NCBI GenBank assembly: GCA_047967505.1
Contig: CM106539.1
Origin: Dipteris shenzhenensis
Taxonomy: Eukaryota > Polypodiophyta > Polypodiopsida > Gleicheniales
Reading direction: 5' to 3' (one strand)
Length of the DNA stretch: 64,000 nucleotides
The notes beneath the pieces were generated by a model. The model did no database searches. It was not told the origin of the DNA and saw only the letters and a program-made list of their open reading frames with translations. Positions within the stretch are counted from its first letter, which is position 1. Every line of letters begins with the position of its first letter. A program made the translations under genes and the position numbers. This document shows, one piece after another, positions 53,299 through 64,000 of this stretch.

Positions 53299-54345
53299 TT
53301 TGTTGGCTTAACCTCAACGCACAGGTAACACGAAGCCTCTTAGGTACCTTTGCGATACATGGTTTTCCGATGTACTTATATTTGCTTAAGGGTTTAAATG
53401 CCCATCTAGAGCTCGCAAATGCATTTAACTCAGGTCATCACTATGCACGCTTATAACCATGAAAGACAGCGCTCGCATTGTGTACGTGAAGAAGGAACAA
53501 TTTCGGCTGAAAAGCCAGTTCACGTAATAATAATTCGACTCCTTGACGGTGATTCTTAGTCGGTGACAAACGAGCTGCTGGAGATTCTTGCAGCCGCGAG
53601 CCAAGCTGATATGGTGGATCAATTTGCAAAACCTGGATTGGTATATATAGTTCCATCGAAGCAGGAGATTTTGAGAATCGTCATTGTACATAAGTCTTGG
53701 TGATGTTGCGATCGTTGAGAATAATATTGTAAAAATAAGTCGTGGCGATGATGGGATTATTGAGAATAAAATTGATGGATGTTTTAGACTAGAAATTAAT
53801 CGATCCAGCGGAAACTTTAAGCATTGGTCTGATATCAATGAGGCAACCCTTACCTTGAAGTCTTGAGCAATCAATCTAAATGAGGGGCAGTAGCTTAATT
53901 CCGCGCCTTAATTCCTGTACGACCATAGGCTTGTTCACTTCCTCGTGTTTCTGTAAAGCTCAGCTAATTATCGCGTGTCTTTGCGTTATAGCCCTTTGAA
54001 GCCCCTGCAAGCTGCGTGCGCACCAAGTCTGTAATTATCTGGGCAAATTTGCTTCGCAAGAAGCCCATGCTGCGTACGAAGTCGACACGTTTGTGATAGG
54101 TTACTAGTACTTACGTGGCCGGCGTTAGTTGTCAGTGTTATACTTTTTGCGGTCAGGAACTCTTGGAGTTAACTGTTGCTACATTTTTGGGTCCGTGTGT
54201 TGTTTTAGCCTTTCGCTAAGCGACTACTGGCTTTTGCCTAGCTGTATCAGGAGTTTCTCTTTTTGTATTCTAAATTTTGTAATTCCGCAAAAAATAAAAA
54301 GTAAAAAAAGTAAACCTAAACCACCGTTGCATTAAGTGAGAGATT
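53299..54345 (+). other. 3' flank of the extensin-like gene
   Basis: No further gene was recognised. Several AT-rich spots could serve as polyadenylation signals, the best being AAAAAATAAAAAGT at about 54288-54301. The minus-strand 149-codon frame at 53874-53425 has no known domain and is probably chance. Confidence 0.45.
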
Positions 54346-56700
54346 AATGCAACCACAAGTAGGAAACCCGCGCCTTGCTGCGGCATTATAGATTGGCCAA
54401 AATCACCTCCATTTTTTACAAACCCAATGGAATTCCTGGTAGAATTGCCTTCCTACCTCCAATGGTAAGCTTGTAGTTCTGTCTGCAAAGGTCTATGTCA
54501 TTGAGCAAATCTCTTGGGATATAACTCAAAGCCTTCAATCGATTCTATAGTGGCACTACTTCATCAGTTTTATGGCCCAAACACAAGTGATGTAGCACTT
54601 TCTTAGCCAAGCCAAGAAACCACACTCCCAGCCAAAAATCAGTGCCCCGCAACATAGACTTCTTCAACAACTTTTCATATGCAGACAACAAAGAGGCCTT
54701 CTTTAAAAGACATTTCCCACATGCTGGCGAATGTTATAAGGCCTTCATCGATGGTCTTCTAAGATCTCCAAAGTGACCTCAAACATAGCCACGATTTTAA
54801 CCAAAGGCTTCTCCATGTTGCCTAGTGACAATATTCCCAAGAACCATGTTGTGAGCTTCTCAAGCGATATCTCATATGGCTTATTCAATGTCCCATATGA
54901 AGCTCCTTCCCACACTATTCACATGATGGGTGCTTCACATGTTTGATCTTGAAAGCATATTGAATGCTAGCTAAAATTGTTTTGCTTGAACTTATACCAT
55001 GAATGTCCTGTTCTATCTAGAAAGCTCTACTATCACAAATCAAACACAATGCTACACTTATGGCAGCCACACTTTTTGTTTTACTTCACAACCATTAATT
55101 TGATTTTGGGGAAGTAGAGGACAATACATGACATTTAAGTGATGCAAAACATGATCCTGGAAGGCTTTCATACAAACTATTGCTGTTGCAAGCCATTGCA
55201 AATAAATGGAACATAGGCCTCACATAACGTGCAATCAAGGAACTAACATTGTATGTAACCAAAAGCATGATGTATGTTATCAATTTTTTCTTCATGCTCA
55301 TTGACGATTATATTTAAAAAATTCCCCATTTCTTCACACTTAAAGTAGAGTTCGACGTCGAAAGCACAAAAATCAATCTAGAAATTTACTGTCCAAAAGG
55401 CTTGATTGGAAGGACATCACCAACACTACGATCCCACAAACCAAACAACAGAATGAAAATGGGGATGGGGAGCGTACCTTGCGGGGAGTTAGAGATTATT
55501 TTTCATGTCACGCATTATATTATTCACCGTGATGTGCCTAGCATTATGCACATCAACATCTGGATATATTAGATGAAAAAAACAAGCGGAGGCATCTGTT
55601 GATTCGTGACCAGCACATCGGCCGGCAAGATGAAGGCCTGAAAAGTTGTAGAGAAAAAACTTGTCAGCTATGGAGGCGTTATCTATACCTGTAGACCCAG
55701 ATCCATAGGCCGCCCGGCTGCAATAAGTTTATGATGAAAAGAATCAAGAATTCACAATCATACTGCTGTAAAGCAACAATCCAAACGAACACTCCGTTTT
55801 TTTATGGTTTTCGTGTATTGGGAACTCCATCAATGTCCAAGGCATCCACAACATGAACCACGGGCTTGTAGAAAATGCATGTTTGGGCAGAGACCTTACT
55901 TGGGTAAGAGCCCCTCATCCAAAAGGGCGATCCTTGTGATAACAACACAAAAGCTCTACTGAATCTACGCCGTTGTGAAGCACATGCAACAGAAGTAGAA
56001 ATCCGACTTGGTCCACTTGTTGAGGCTAATCCGGCACCCCAAAATGTGACAGGAATTGTTAGAAAAACACAGATTCATACTGGCAATCATATAGTCACTG
56101 GAAACACCATCAAAGCATAGCAGAATCATAGAAAGAGCTACCACTGTTGTGAGATGGATAGCAAATTCCACAGCAAAAAAGTATTAGCCAATGCAAGCTG
56201 AGTATCCAGCTCCGTTTCCAATCTCCGGTGAGAACCCATTTGGAATGTTTGGATATACTATTTAAAGGGATTAATATCTGCAAATTGCAAGGTTAAGAAT
56301 CCGAGCTGCCACCCTTTCCAGTGCTGCAAATGGCCATCGTAGGAGGTATTGATCTATCCTTCTCGTTGGAAACATGCACCCACTTCGTAGTAGTACCTCC
56401 TCTCCTCGTATCCTTTTAGATCTGGAAGGCTTGGCACGGGAGGTCAAAGGTCTATACAGAATCCAAAGAGCTACGGGACTGCACAGCTAGCTGCCAGGAT
56501 TTCCAACCGTCTTTTCTCCTCCGAGCCAGGATTGCCTAAAGAAGGAGAAACAGAGGGGTTGAGCAAGAAGGAAGCGATCAAGGAAGGGGGAGAGGCATGG
56601 GAGGGCAAGAAGGAGGGGAAGGGAGGGAGGGAGAAATGGCTATGGAGGTTGGCTATGGCGGATGCAAAGCTCAAAACTGGAGGATTTTGAGGATGTTCAT
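54346..56700. other. Unrecognised stretch
   Basis: Between 54350 and 54900 the minus strand reads as broken coding-like pieces, for example SYIPRDLLNDIDLCRQNYKL and KLTIGGRKAILPGIPLG with stops and shifts, but I cannot place the family. From 54900 to 56700 nothing was recognised on either strand. Purine-rich low complexity occurs at about 56560-56640. Confidence 0.35.
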
Positions 56701-56825
56701 TTTAAGATCGTTACTTATGAAAAGCTCTGAGTGATTGTGGCGGGAAACTGAGGTGAGGAAGACGAAGGCGGCCATAGCTCCTCCAAGCTCCCTACCGCCG
56801 AGGGGCGGCTCTGTGCCACGACCCA

Positions 56826-56947
56826 TGAAAGCCAGGTCCCCTTCAGGTTCTCCAGCCGCGAAGAGGGCAAAAGATGACCAGGGATTGCGAGCAGCTGTCA
56901 TGAAGGATGCTTGTGAACCCAAATTAAAAACATCAAATGAAGTGGTA
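56826..56947 (+). CDS. Possible first exon of an unrecognised gene
   Basis: The ATG at 56826 starts MKARSPSGSPAAKRAKDDQG and stays open to TCAAATGAAGTG/GTATGA at about 56947, a plausible splice donor. The KRAK cluster could be a nuclear localisation signal. The frame is also open upstream to about 56735 without an ATG. No downstream exon was recognised before the Copia-A copy 3 sequence, so this is only a candidate. Confidence 0.25.
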
Positions 56948-57572
56948 TGAGCAACGCAATGTATTCAAAACAAACTAAAAAATACAAAAGTATGTAGCGC
57001 GGCCAGCTCTTCCATGGATGGGACCCTCTTGATAAAAAAGAGATGCACAATAACGTTGGAGAGATGGACCAGATTGCAAATTTGGGAGCGCCTACGTCTC
57101 ATCTCAAACCAATCATTTGGGAGAGCCTACGTCTCATCTCAAACCAATCATATCTGGACACCTCCTTGTCTCGATGTGATACTTCTACCTACAAGATTTT
57201 TTAAGCTTCATCATAAGTAAGGGGGAAAAGAGAGCTTTTTTGCCAACACTTTGGCAAATGAGTGCTCTTAGGTGTTCTACCCATGGTTTCCTTCTTTTTA
57301 TAGGGTGCCATCTGCCTCATTCAACACTCACCCTCCTTCCAACACTAGATTCCATAGGCTTGGACGTACAAAGGCACTTCAACCTAGCCAAGCCAAGGTA
57401 GCCTAGCAGACAATGATCTTGCCCCAAGCCCACAGTGTGTCCAGCCTCATGAGCAAGAGGCAGAGGTAGTCAATAGAGCGAGCGAGAAAAAGCGAGCGAT
57501 CTTTTTCACAATCCCTTATAGAGGTAGCCAACATAGCTCTATGAAATCCACTATTTGCGAAGAATCTCCAAG
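56948..57572. other. Non-coding stretch with a small tandem duplication
   Basis: At about 57083-57152 a unit of roughly 34 bp is duplicated (GAGCCTACGTCTCATCTC followed by AAACCAATCAT). AGCGAGCGA motifs near 57478-57500 resemble a GCTCGCTCGC stretch at about 62837-62862 in reverse complement. No gene seen. Confidence 0.4.
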
Positions 57573-57990
57573 TGCACTCAATTCAGGCATGTCCGCATCC
57601 AACGTAAACATCCTGCCCCTCTTCTTCCCTTTTGCTATCAAGCGACCTTTATTTTTCATATCCTCAACAAAGCATCCATGAGGATTAAATCTGACCTGCA
57701 AGCCCTGCTCAACCATTTGACCAACAGAAACCAGGTTCTCGGTGATATTCGGGACATGAAATACATCAGACAGGTATTTCTTTTTCCCATCCTGCATAGA
57801 CAAAGGAATTTTACCAATCTGCACAACAGGATGTGCAGTATCATCACCAGTCTCCACACATCCTGGTCTTTCCATTTTCCTTGCATCCTGCATCCATTCT
57901 GCATGACCTGTCATGTGGTTTGACGCACCTGAGTCAACATACCACACATCATTGCTTTCTTCTGCACTTGTCACAGAATTGGTCATGTGC
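57573..57990 (-). pseudogene. pol: Copia-A copy 3 protease and pre-integrase part
   Basis: The frame from about 57986 shows NDVWYVDSGASNHMTGHAEW with the Asp-Ser-Gly triad intact, then GKIPLSMQDGKKKYLSDVFH, VPNITENLVSVGQMVEQGLQ and GRMFTLDADMPELSA. Sequence ends at the truncation point. Reading is open over the whole segment. Confidence 0.85.
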
Positions 57991-58077
57991 TACACCATAA
58001 ACAAATGCTCATTTCTGTCATCACCCTGTCTACTAGATGATGCATAATTGCCTTGCTGCAATTTTCCATTCATGATG

Positions 58078-58939
58078 TCATTCTGCTTTTTGTAGCAGTC
58101 TTTCCCATTTTACCATAGTAGTAGCATTCAACATTGCTGTTTGCATTTTGGCCTCTCTGCCATCCACCACGACCTCTTTGGCTCCCCCTGCCTCTAAGGT
58201 TAACACGTCCTCCTCCATAGGACTAGTTTTCTTGAATTTGCTACATATTCTGATTTCTGCCACGGCCTCCAGATCGGCCTGCTCTACCTCTGCCTCTACC
58301 TCTTCCAACATTTGAGTAGAAGATAGCTGCTTTTGAAGTTCCTCCTGAAGAAGATGCACCACCATTTCTCTGCTCTTCAAAAATTAGAAGAGCAATCAAC
58401 TCCCCAAAATCAAGAAAATTCTCACGGATGGCAATGGATGTCCGGAACTGTGCATAATCCTTTCCTAGACCATTCAAGGTCATAGAAACTAAATCATCAT
58501 CTTCCACTGGCGACCCAATGGAAGCAAGTGCATCGGCAATCTTCTTCACCTTCATGTGGTAGTCATTGATGCTCATATTTTCTCTCTGCACATTATGCAA
58601 GCTGCATTTTCCTGGCTTGATATTTGTGCTATACATTTTTGTCAAAGTATCCCGCGCCTCCTTCGGCGTGCTTGCATCCTAAATATGCACAATCATAGAA
58701 TCTGAAATACTGATAGACAGCTAGTATATAACTTTCCTGGCTCTCTCACGCCAGCCTTTAAATGCCTGCAACTCCTGTTGATTGGGAACATTAGGAATAA
58801 CTGGTTCTTGTTCTGCTCCAGTAATGAACTCCCAATAGCCTTTTCCCTTAAGGAAATTCGTCATTCTAAACTTCCATGCTGGGAAGTTGTTCTTGTCAAG
58901 CTTTTTAGTGACTATCTGTGAAAGAGCATCAGACGCCAT
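58078..58939 (-). pseudogene. gag: Copia-A copy 3 gag
   Basis: The ATG at 58939 (minus) starts MASDALSQIVTKKLDKNNFP, then WKFRMTNFLKGKGYWEFITG. A stop and frame changes near 58720 and 58650 follow. The capsid part has MSINDYHMKVKKIADALASI and LVSMTLNGLGKDYAQFRTSI, and then a Gly/Arg-rich stretch (GRGRGRGRAGRSGGRGRN). The zinc knuckle near 58130 is damaged by a short deletion. Confidence 0.85.
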
Positions 58940-59471
58940 TACAGAACACTGCAAAAATATTCTGTCACTACAAAAAACACAACTTCTGTCTCACAAGGGC
59001 AAATCTGCAAAACTGACGAAAGTGGTATTTGACCACACAGTCACTTCCTAGTGACAATTTTGCATCAACAGACAATAAGAATGATTCTGTCACTCCCAAT
59101 ATCTCTGTGCATAGGCATACGATGCAATTTCTGCGGTAACTTTTCACTAACCTGCAGAACAGTGGTCGCACAGCAAAAATAGGGCACCTTTTTGAGTGCA
59201 TGTGGAAAACTTTCGCCACCAAAACAGGCCCTGAAATGGCCTCGAATCAAAAAAATAATGTCACCGAGGGCTTTGCCCAATCCCCAGCATATACTGCCCT
59301 CTCGCCGCACCGCGAAGGGCGTCCCAATCTGAGACAGTGCACTCTTGCACTTTCCGGCTATGCTACATGCAGAGATTTGCTCCCAAACTCAAAAAAGGAA
59401 AGCAACATTGATCATCTTACCAAGACACCGCAAACTTGGTTTGCTTCCTTGAGCTCCTTACCATGAACCGA

Positions 59472-59483
59472 GCTTTGATACCA
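59472..59483 (-). other. Copia-A primer-binding site
   Basis: The minus strand reads TGGTATCAAAGC next to the LTR CA end. It differs by one base from the initiator tRNA-Met complement. Confidence 0.85.
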
Positions 59484-59841
59484 TGTGAAGAGAGTGGGAG
59501 AGAATTAAGGAGTCTCACTTGTAGCTTTCTCGCATTCACAATGGGGGGATACACACAAAGGTGGAGGCTGAAAATAGTTTTCCTCTTCTTAATTGTGAAA
59601 GCCAAAAGAACTCTCTCTTAGTACAAAAGGAATAGATGAACCCTATATGTGGGTCTCAAACCAAACTCAGCTAACCTAGGTGGCATACTAACTGAGCCAC
59701 TAAGTAGAGTACATAAAGATAGCTGTCATCCAGCTATTATTCATGGGTGGTGTACCAACCGCATCTGCAGCTAACAAGTCGGTGACATAAATGCACAACG
59801 GTCACCCTAACATATCACGAGTGGAGCTTGATATCTCAACA
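59484..59841 (-). repeat. 5' LTR of Copia-A copy 3
   Basis: On the minus strand it starts TGTTGAGATATCAAGCTC and ends CTCTTCACA, 358 bp. It matches the two 3' LTRs at 27471-27821 and 41513-41856. Confidence 0.9.
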
Positions 59842-62010
59842 TATGTTGGGTTCCATGACCATCCTGTTGAGAAAGGAAAAAGTCGTGCAAAGGAATTGCA
59901 AGTGGATGATCTTGTTTCAATGTGTGCTAGGATAAATGCAAATTCATCTCGCAAAACATCGAGGTCTCAGTTACACAAGACCTTATGATGGATATGTTGC
60001 TTGCAAAGGAGGGGTTGCTATGGAACCTCTAGATTACCAACAATTTGAAGAGGTTTTGGATACAATCACACCAATGACACAAAGGAGAAGGCTTCAGAGA
60101 ATAGTGCAGAGTGCAAGATGTGATGCTAGAGGAGATGGCGGAATGGATTCAATACTGGGTTTGAAAAAGAGATGCAAATATCCATATGTGCAAAGTATCT
60201 TGTTTCCTGGGTAGTTGCAAGATGAACAACAATCACATATTTTCAAAATGTCGACCATTGGTCCAGGATCAGGGGTTGATTTTTTGAATCAAATGCGTGA
60301 GTAAAAGGATGGTCAACTATGGGTGCTCATGTGTATGACCCTTACATTAGGGAACTCTTGACAATAGCTATATGTGAATTCAAGTTGGAAGGTACCCATG
60401 CACAAGTGCAATTCTGGAAGCTTTTGAATAGTCAAATGGAGAAGAATGGTTTTGAACCACCTGAATTCCGAGGATTCATGGCAGATGGAGCAGGAGCAAA
60501 TTCACAGTTTACAATGGTGGGCCTAAAAATGTAATGGCGGGTAAAGAAACGACTCGTGGTTTTCACTGGGAGATGAGAATGGTTGAGCATACCAAAAGGT
60601 GCATTAAGCCACAATTTCAAGAGGAGCATAAGGTTCTATGTAGGAAATGGAGAGAGGCAACGACAGTTGCTTCTGCGGACCAATGCAAGAGAACATTGAC
60701 CTTGTATTAGTCTCCATTGCATGTGAAAGAGGGTGAGTTGCTAGCACTTCACACATGGTTGGCTTGGTGGGATGTTGGAGTCAACCAATGGGGGGGAATG
60801 TTTTTTGCAGCAAGAGAAAAATTTTGGCTTTGTTCCTATAGTCAATCTTTCGGAGACAAAACAGTCTAGCATGAGAGCAACGCATCGGTATGCAGGACAT
60901 ATAACATTGTATGAAGCTTGTGCTACAGATCTTGCAATGAGTGTCCTTCAAAGTGCTTACTATAATGCCTTTTTGAATGGAAAACATGGGTACAAGTCCG
61001 AATTTGGATTTTCTACGACAAAGAATACTTGATGGTGGTGGATCTAGTAAAGGAGACAGAAATAGGCTTGTTGATTTATCACACACTATGATTGAAGAGG
61101 CTGGGCTACACTCTCCAGAGATGGATAGACCAATGATAGAACCGATAAGTATGAGAAGAAAGAGGAGTTCTACATGTTCAACTATGGTCCATGCACTTGA
61201 TAGTCATCGCCCTGAATACATCACTGTCACGACAAAGAGAGTGATTGGAAAAAGACGACAACTTGATTTTTTAAATCCTACAAACCAAGTAGTTTATAGA
61301 GAGGGAAGTGCAAGCAATGGTGTGCCAGCACCTTGCTTTAAGGGAAGAAGGCAACATTCCAATGGATTGACCGAACAATTTGTTTGGTTTTGCAATAGTA
61401 CTGTGACCCATACATGGAAGGTGGATAATTCCATTCAAGGTGTTCCTAGAAACTATGGAAGGTTGCATGTGGGACATCAATTACTGTGGATGAGAGGGAG
61501 AGCCTAGTAAGGACAGGATTTGTATTTGAGACTGATGATGCTATTGGTGTCATGAGCTTCCCATCTCGTATGCAAAAAATCTGTACGCCAAGCCATGTGT
61601 GCCCATCTCGTCATGATGGAAAGCTTGTGTCATGGAGAACTAAGTTGAATAAAGAATTCAAAGAAAGGATAAGCAAGACAATTACAAAGAATGGGGAGGT
61701 TGTAAGAGAGAGCACTATTATTCCAAATGAGGTGCATCTTTCCACATTCGTACGTCAGGTTGAATTTCCAAGGGGCTAACATATTGTGTCTCAATTTCAG
61801 AATTCCCACGTTGTACATGTCTTGATTTCACTCAAAGGGAGACAAATAAAACTCCTTATATGCCTTGCAAGCACATATACTTTGTGTTCATTGTAGTGCT
61901 GGGATTGAGTGATACAGTGCATCAGTTTATGCATCAAGTAGCCTTGACTAAGATTGAGTTGTTTCAAGCACTGGCTGGAAAAAGAAATCCATCTTCCATA
62001 GACTAGATGA
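59842..62010 (+). pseudogene. SWIM-containing transposase-like gene, degenerate and 5'-truncated
   Basis: Reading starts at the LTR edge with YVGFHDHPVEKGKSRAKELQ and passes through several frames. A plant DDE/MULE-like core follows: VYDPYIRELLTIAICEFKLE, then HAQVQFWKLLNSQMEKNGFE and FRGFMADGAGANSQF with a candidate second catalytic Asp (about 60486). FHWEMRMVEHTKRCIKPQFQ and a Trp-rich LLALHTWLAWWDVG come next. Basic spacer blocks follow (MRRKRSSTCSTMVHAL, VTTKRVIGKRRQLDFLN). At about 61806-61890 there is a SWIM zinc finger (PRCTCLDFTQRE ... PYMPCKHIYF, the CxC-xn-CxH pattern). Stops and shifts are frequent. The family resembles uncharacterised plant MULE-related proteins. It differs from the transposase at 8899-12048. 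The N-terminus is missing beyond the Copia-A LTR. Confidence 0.6.
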
Positions 62011-62880
62011 TGTGAAAGACATTCTGCTGTTCTTTGTGAACATGCGGATTATAGAGGTAGGGATCCTTCTAATGGAAGTAAGGATATACTTCTGCAAGCA
62101 TTGGAGGCAAGATATGTCAACCTTTAATAGAAGATGCAGTAGATGTAATGTGCTTTTTTGCTCTACATGCCTTCCATTTTTTGGATCAGATGTTGGGAAG
62201 ATGTACTTCTACAAACATGGAAGGCATGATATGTACATGTAGAATATGAGCACGTTTTGGCTATTTTAAATCATATATTCTACCTGCTCCTATGTTGTTG
62301 TCTCTCCATAAGGATTTTAGTGTGAAAGTAAGGAGAGAAAGGTATTTAATGTGATGTGTAGGCTACTCCTTTTCTTTGGATGAGTGTATGGAGGAAGATA
62401 CCAAGTATGGGGAGGAAGGAGATGTGTAGCCTGATATTTGTCTTCATGATGCATGTATGGAATATGTAATCATATAAGCATGGCAGGCATGATATGTAAT
62501 GTAAAACTTGTGTGCAATGTTAGTTCTTTTTCAAATCTTGTATTCAGTACCACTATGTGTTTGTTTGCCAAATTTATTGTAATGTAAATATATGAGAAGG
62601 AAGGAGATTGCAATTCGAACAATGTGCCCTCTGAGTAGTCTTTGTTTTTGTGAATCATATATTCTATATACTATTGAATCTCTCTCCATAATGAGTCTAA
62701 TGTGATAGCATGAGGAGGAAGGAGGGAAGCAATATCATTTTGGGGCATGACTCCTCTCTCCAATGAAATTTGATTAATCATATAGTGGATGAAGGGCTGC
62801 TTGTGAGCCTGTTGTTTAATCACGCTTGCTTAATTGGGCTCGCTCGCTTTTCATTGCTCGCTCTTTGGTAATCCTCCAGG
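62011..62880. other. Non-coding stretch with loosely repeated motifs
   Basis: The motif ACTTCTRCAARCAT-GGARGCA-GATATGT recurs at about 62090, 62208 and, weaker, 62477. ATCATATATTCTAT and AGGAGGAAGGAG motifs also recur. No gene. Confidence 0.4.
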
Positions 62881-63315
62881 TTAGGCCTATGGTGGCCAAC
62901 CATGCAGAAGGATGCTCAGTGGTTTTCAAAGAGTTGGGATCTCTGCCAACGGTTGGGTCAACCCACAAATTGCGATCGGATGCCTCTTAACCCCATATTT
63001 CAAAAATGGGGTCTGGACTTCATGGGTCCATTCAGGCCAGCTCTGCTGCCCGCACACGAAATTGTTACACGCTGGTAGCAACAACTGATTACTGAACCAA
63101 ATGGGTGGAATCTTGGGCTTTGCAAGATAACACTGCAAATTTTGTTGCAAAGTGCCTCTACCGAGATGTGTTCACCTGGTTTGGTTGCCCAATCGAGATT
63201 GTCAGCGACGACGACAGGGGTACCCACTTTGTCAATAAAGTCATTAAGCGCATGAATTCTTTCTATATGGTGATTCACAAGAAGTCTTCTCCCTACTATC
63301 TGCCGTAGGCTGATG
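62881..63315 (+). pseudogene. pol: Ty3/gypsy integrase core fragment
   Basis: A zinc-binding-domain remnant (WWPTMQKDAQWFSKSWDLCQ) leads to KWGLDFMGPF (first catalytic Asp). After a frame change come LVATTDY, TKWVESWALQDNTANFVAKC, FGCPIEIVSDDDRGTHFVNK (second Asp) and SPYYLP-stop-ADGLAK, where the catalytic Glu would be expected but Lys stands. Stops near 63094 and 63307 also disrupt it. It has no reverse transcriptase upstream within the window. A gypsy integrase tail of the same class opens the window at 306. Confidence 0.85.
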
Positions 63316-63575
63316 GGCTGGCTAAGTAGTTGCAGGCTTTTCCTGGCATAGTCAGTGTCAATATAGAGTAGATGGGTTCGCTCCTTGATGCTCTCCAAGG
63401 GGATGTCCGTGTGGAGTGGGATAGGCAATTTGCATGCTAGCGCAATGCAATGGTTCTACAAACATGTCGGGATGTAGTTCCGCATCAATGTCGCCCCAAG
63501 ACTGATGGTGATATGGGTGCTGGTGCAGGGTCAAGGCCACAAAGTGGTCCTTAGACATAAACAGTTTCTGGGCTG

Positions 63576-63830
63576 ATGAGATCTAGTACTTCCACAGATG
63601 GGAGCGGTAATGTGAATAAGGGTAAAGGAGTGGTTGCGGAGTCAACACCTACTGGGGAAGATTGGCATGCAAAATATGAAGAGTTGGCTCAAGACATTGT
63701 AGAATTTGTTGCTTGCCTAGGCAGAAGAGTTCAGATGTTGAAGCGGCAAAGGCGTTCTCTGTTTTTGGTTGGAGCTATATGCCCCCTCTTTCAATATGTC
63801 TTTGCCTCCTTGCCCTCCTTGGTGGAATGA
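63576..63830 (+). CDS. Unrecognised ORF after the gypsy integrase
   Basis: An 84-codon frame starts near 63576, with an acidic/Gly start (DGSGNVNKGKGVVAESTPTG), then DWHAKYEELAQDIVEFVACL and RRVQMLKRQRRSL. The helical, basic C-terminal part could be gag-like. No domain was recognised. It may continue in other frames to the window edge (63831-64000), where PPWWNEVDRFLEKFYN is readable. Confidence 0.3.
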   Translation: MRSSTSTDGSGNVNKGKGVVAESTPTGEDWHAKYEELAQDIVEFVACLGRRVQMLKRQRRSLFLVGAICPLFQYVFASLPSLVE

Positions 63831-64000
63831 AGTGGATCGATTTTTAGAAAAATTTTATAATAAGCACACTTCTTTTCCGAGGTTGCCTGATCCTCCCTCG
63901 TATGAGCCTTTGGTAATCCAACAGCGACCAACTACACAAGAAGAATGCTGGCAACAACAATTGCCACAGGGTGCGCAGATTGAGGAGATTCTTCCTACTG

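Larger units (their letters stand above)
57573..59841 (-). mobile_element. Copia-A copy 3, minus strand, 3' part missing
   Basis: Read leftward it has a 5' LTR (59841-59484), primer-binding site, leader, gag and protease. It breaks off at about 57573, before the integrase zinc region. It is the only Copia-A copy in the window with a 5' LTR and primer-binding site and therefore defines the family's 5' end. It lies directly against the SWIM transposase-like gene at 59842. Confidence 0.9.

Noticed and set aside
52647-53456. 269-codon alternative-frame ORF overlapping the extensin-like gene
   Set aside because: Ser/Pro/Arg composition is that of a shifted CCN-rich frame. The 52507 frame has the signal peptide and extensin motifs.
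1-64000. tRNA, rRNA or organelle insertions
   Set aside because: No cloverleaf, rRNA-like or plastid/mitochondrial gene sequence was recognised. Primer-binding sites are the only tRNA-related matches.

Overview
The window looks like nuclear DNA of a land plant with a transposon-dominated genome. The evidence is Ty1/copia and Ty3/gypsy retrotransposons primed by initiator tRNA-Met type sites, an L1-like LINE carrying a plant-type zf-RVT tail, MULE-type DNA transposons with SWIM zinc fingers, and one extensin-like cell-wall gene. The clade cannot be read directly. Two of the DNA-transposon protein types recall families I associate with non-flowering plants, but that is a weak inference. Almost every coding stretch is broken by stops or frameshifts. 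The extensin-like gene at about 52.5 kb is the only convincing intact host gene.

Layout, 0-8 kb: a copia LTR remnant (family X, minus strand) joins a Ty3/gypsy integrase tail and an unrecognised ORF. A gag-only LTR element (TR-GAG type, 2905-5501) follows. It is cut by a 60-bp copia scrap and by the 5' end of a minus-strand copia (Copia-C, LTR 7064-7820). 8-16 kb: a large MULE has long inverted repeats (about 8075-8341 and 15761-15999), a plus-strand MULE/SWIM transposase, a convergent minus-strand second gene, a higher-order tandem array between them, and a possible captured host exon. 17-19 kb: a plus-strand copia (Copia-B) is interrupted by a 294-bp insertion flanked by TGG. 19.6-20 kb: CT microsatellite and a 45-bp minisatellite. 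20-23 kb: two unrecognised plus-strand genes. 23.1 kb: a near-perfect 220-bp foldback. 23.5-24 kb: a divergent histone H3-like pseudogene (minus). 25.2-27.4 kb: a degenerate multi-exon DDE-type transposase-like gene (minus).

27.5-42 kb: two copies of Copia-A lie in opposite orientation (27471-32478 minus, 37305-41856 plus). Between them are a degenerate minisatellite, a segment duplicated beyond the second copy, a minus Copia-B piece and an LTR-X. 42-48 kb: unrecognised DNA, a diverged tandem repeat of about 180 bp, and a minus Copia-D piece. 48.1-51.8 kb: a LINE (endonuclease, reverse transcriptase, zf-RVT). 51.8-54.3 kb: a GC-rich island with the extensin-like gene. 54.3-57.5 kb: unrecognised DNA. 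57.6-59.8 kb: a third Copia-A (minus, 5' LTR, gag, protease). 59.8-62 kb: a second SWIM-containing transposase-like gene (plus), abutting that LTR. 62.9-63.3 kb: Ty3/gypsy integrase core, then an unrecognised ORF at the right edge.

The genes do not form a pathway. They record nested insertion, truncation and recombination. The items most worth following are the two-gene MULE with its internal higher-order repeat, the foldback, the histone H3-like pseudogene and the gag-only element. Element boundaries and matches between copies were judged by eye.
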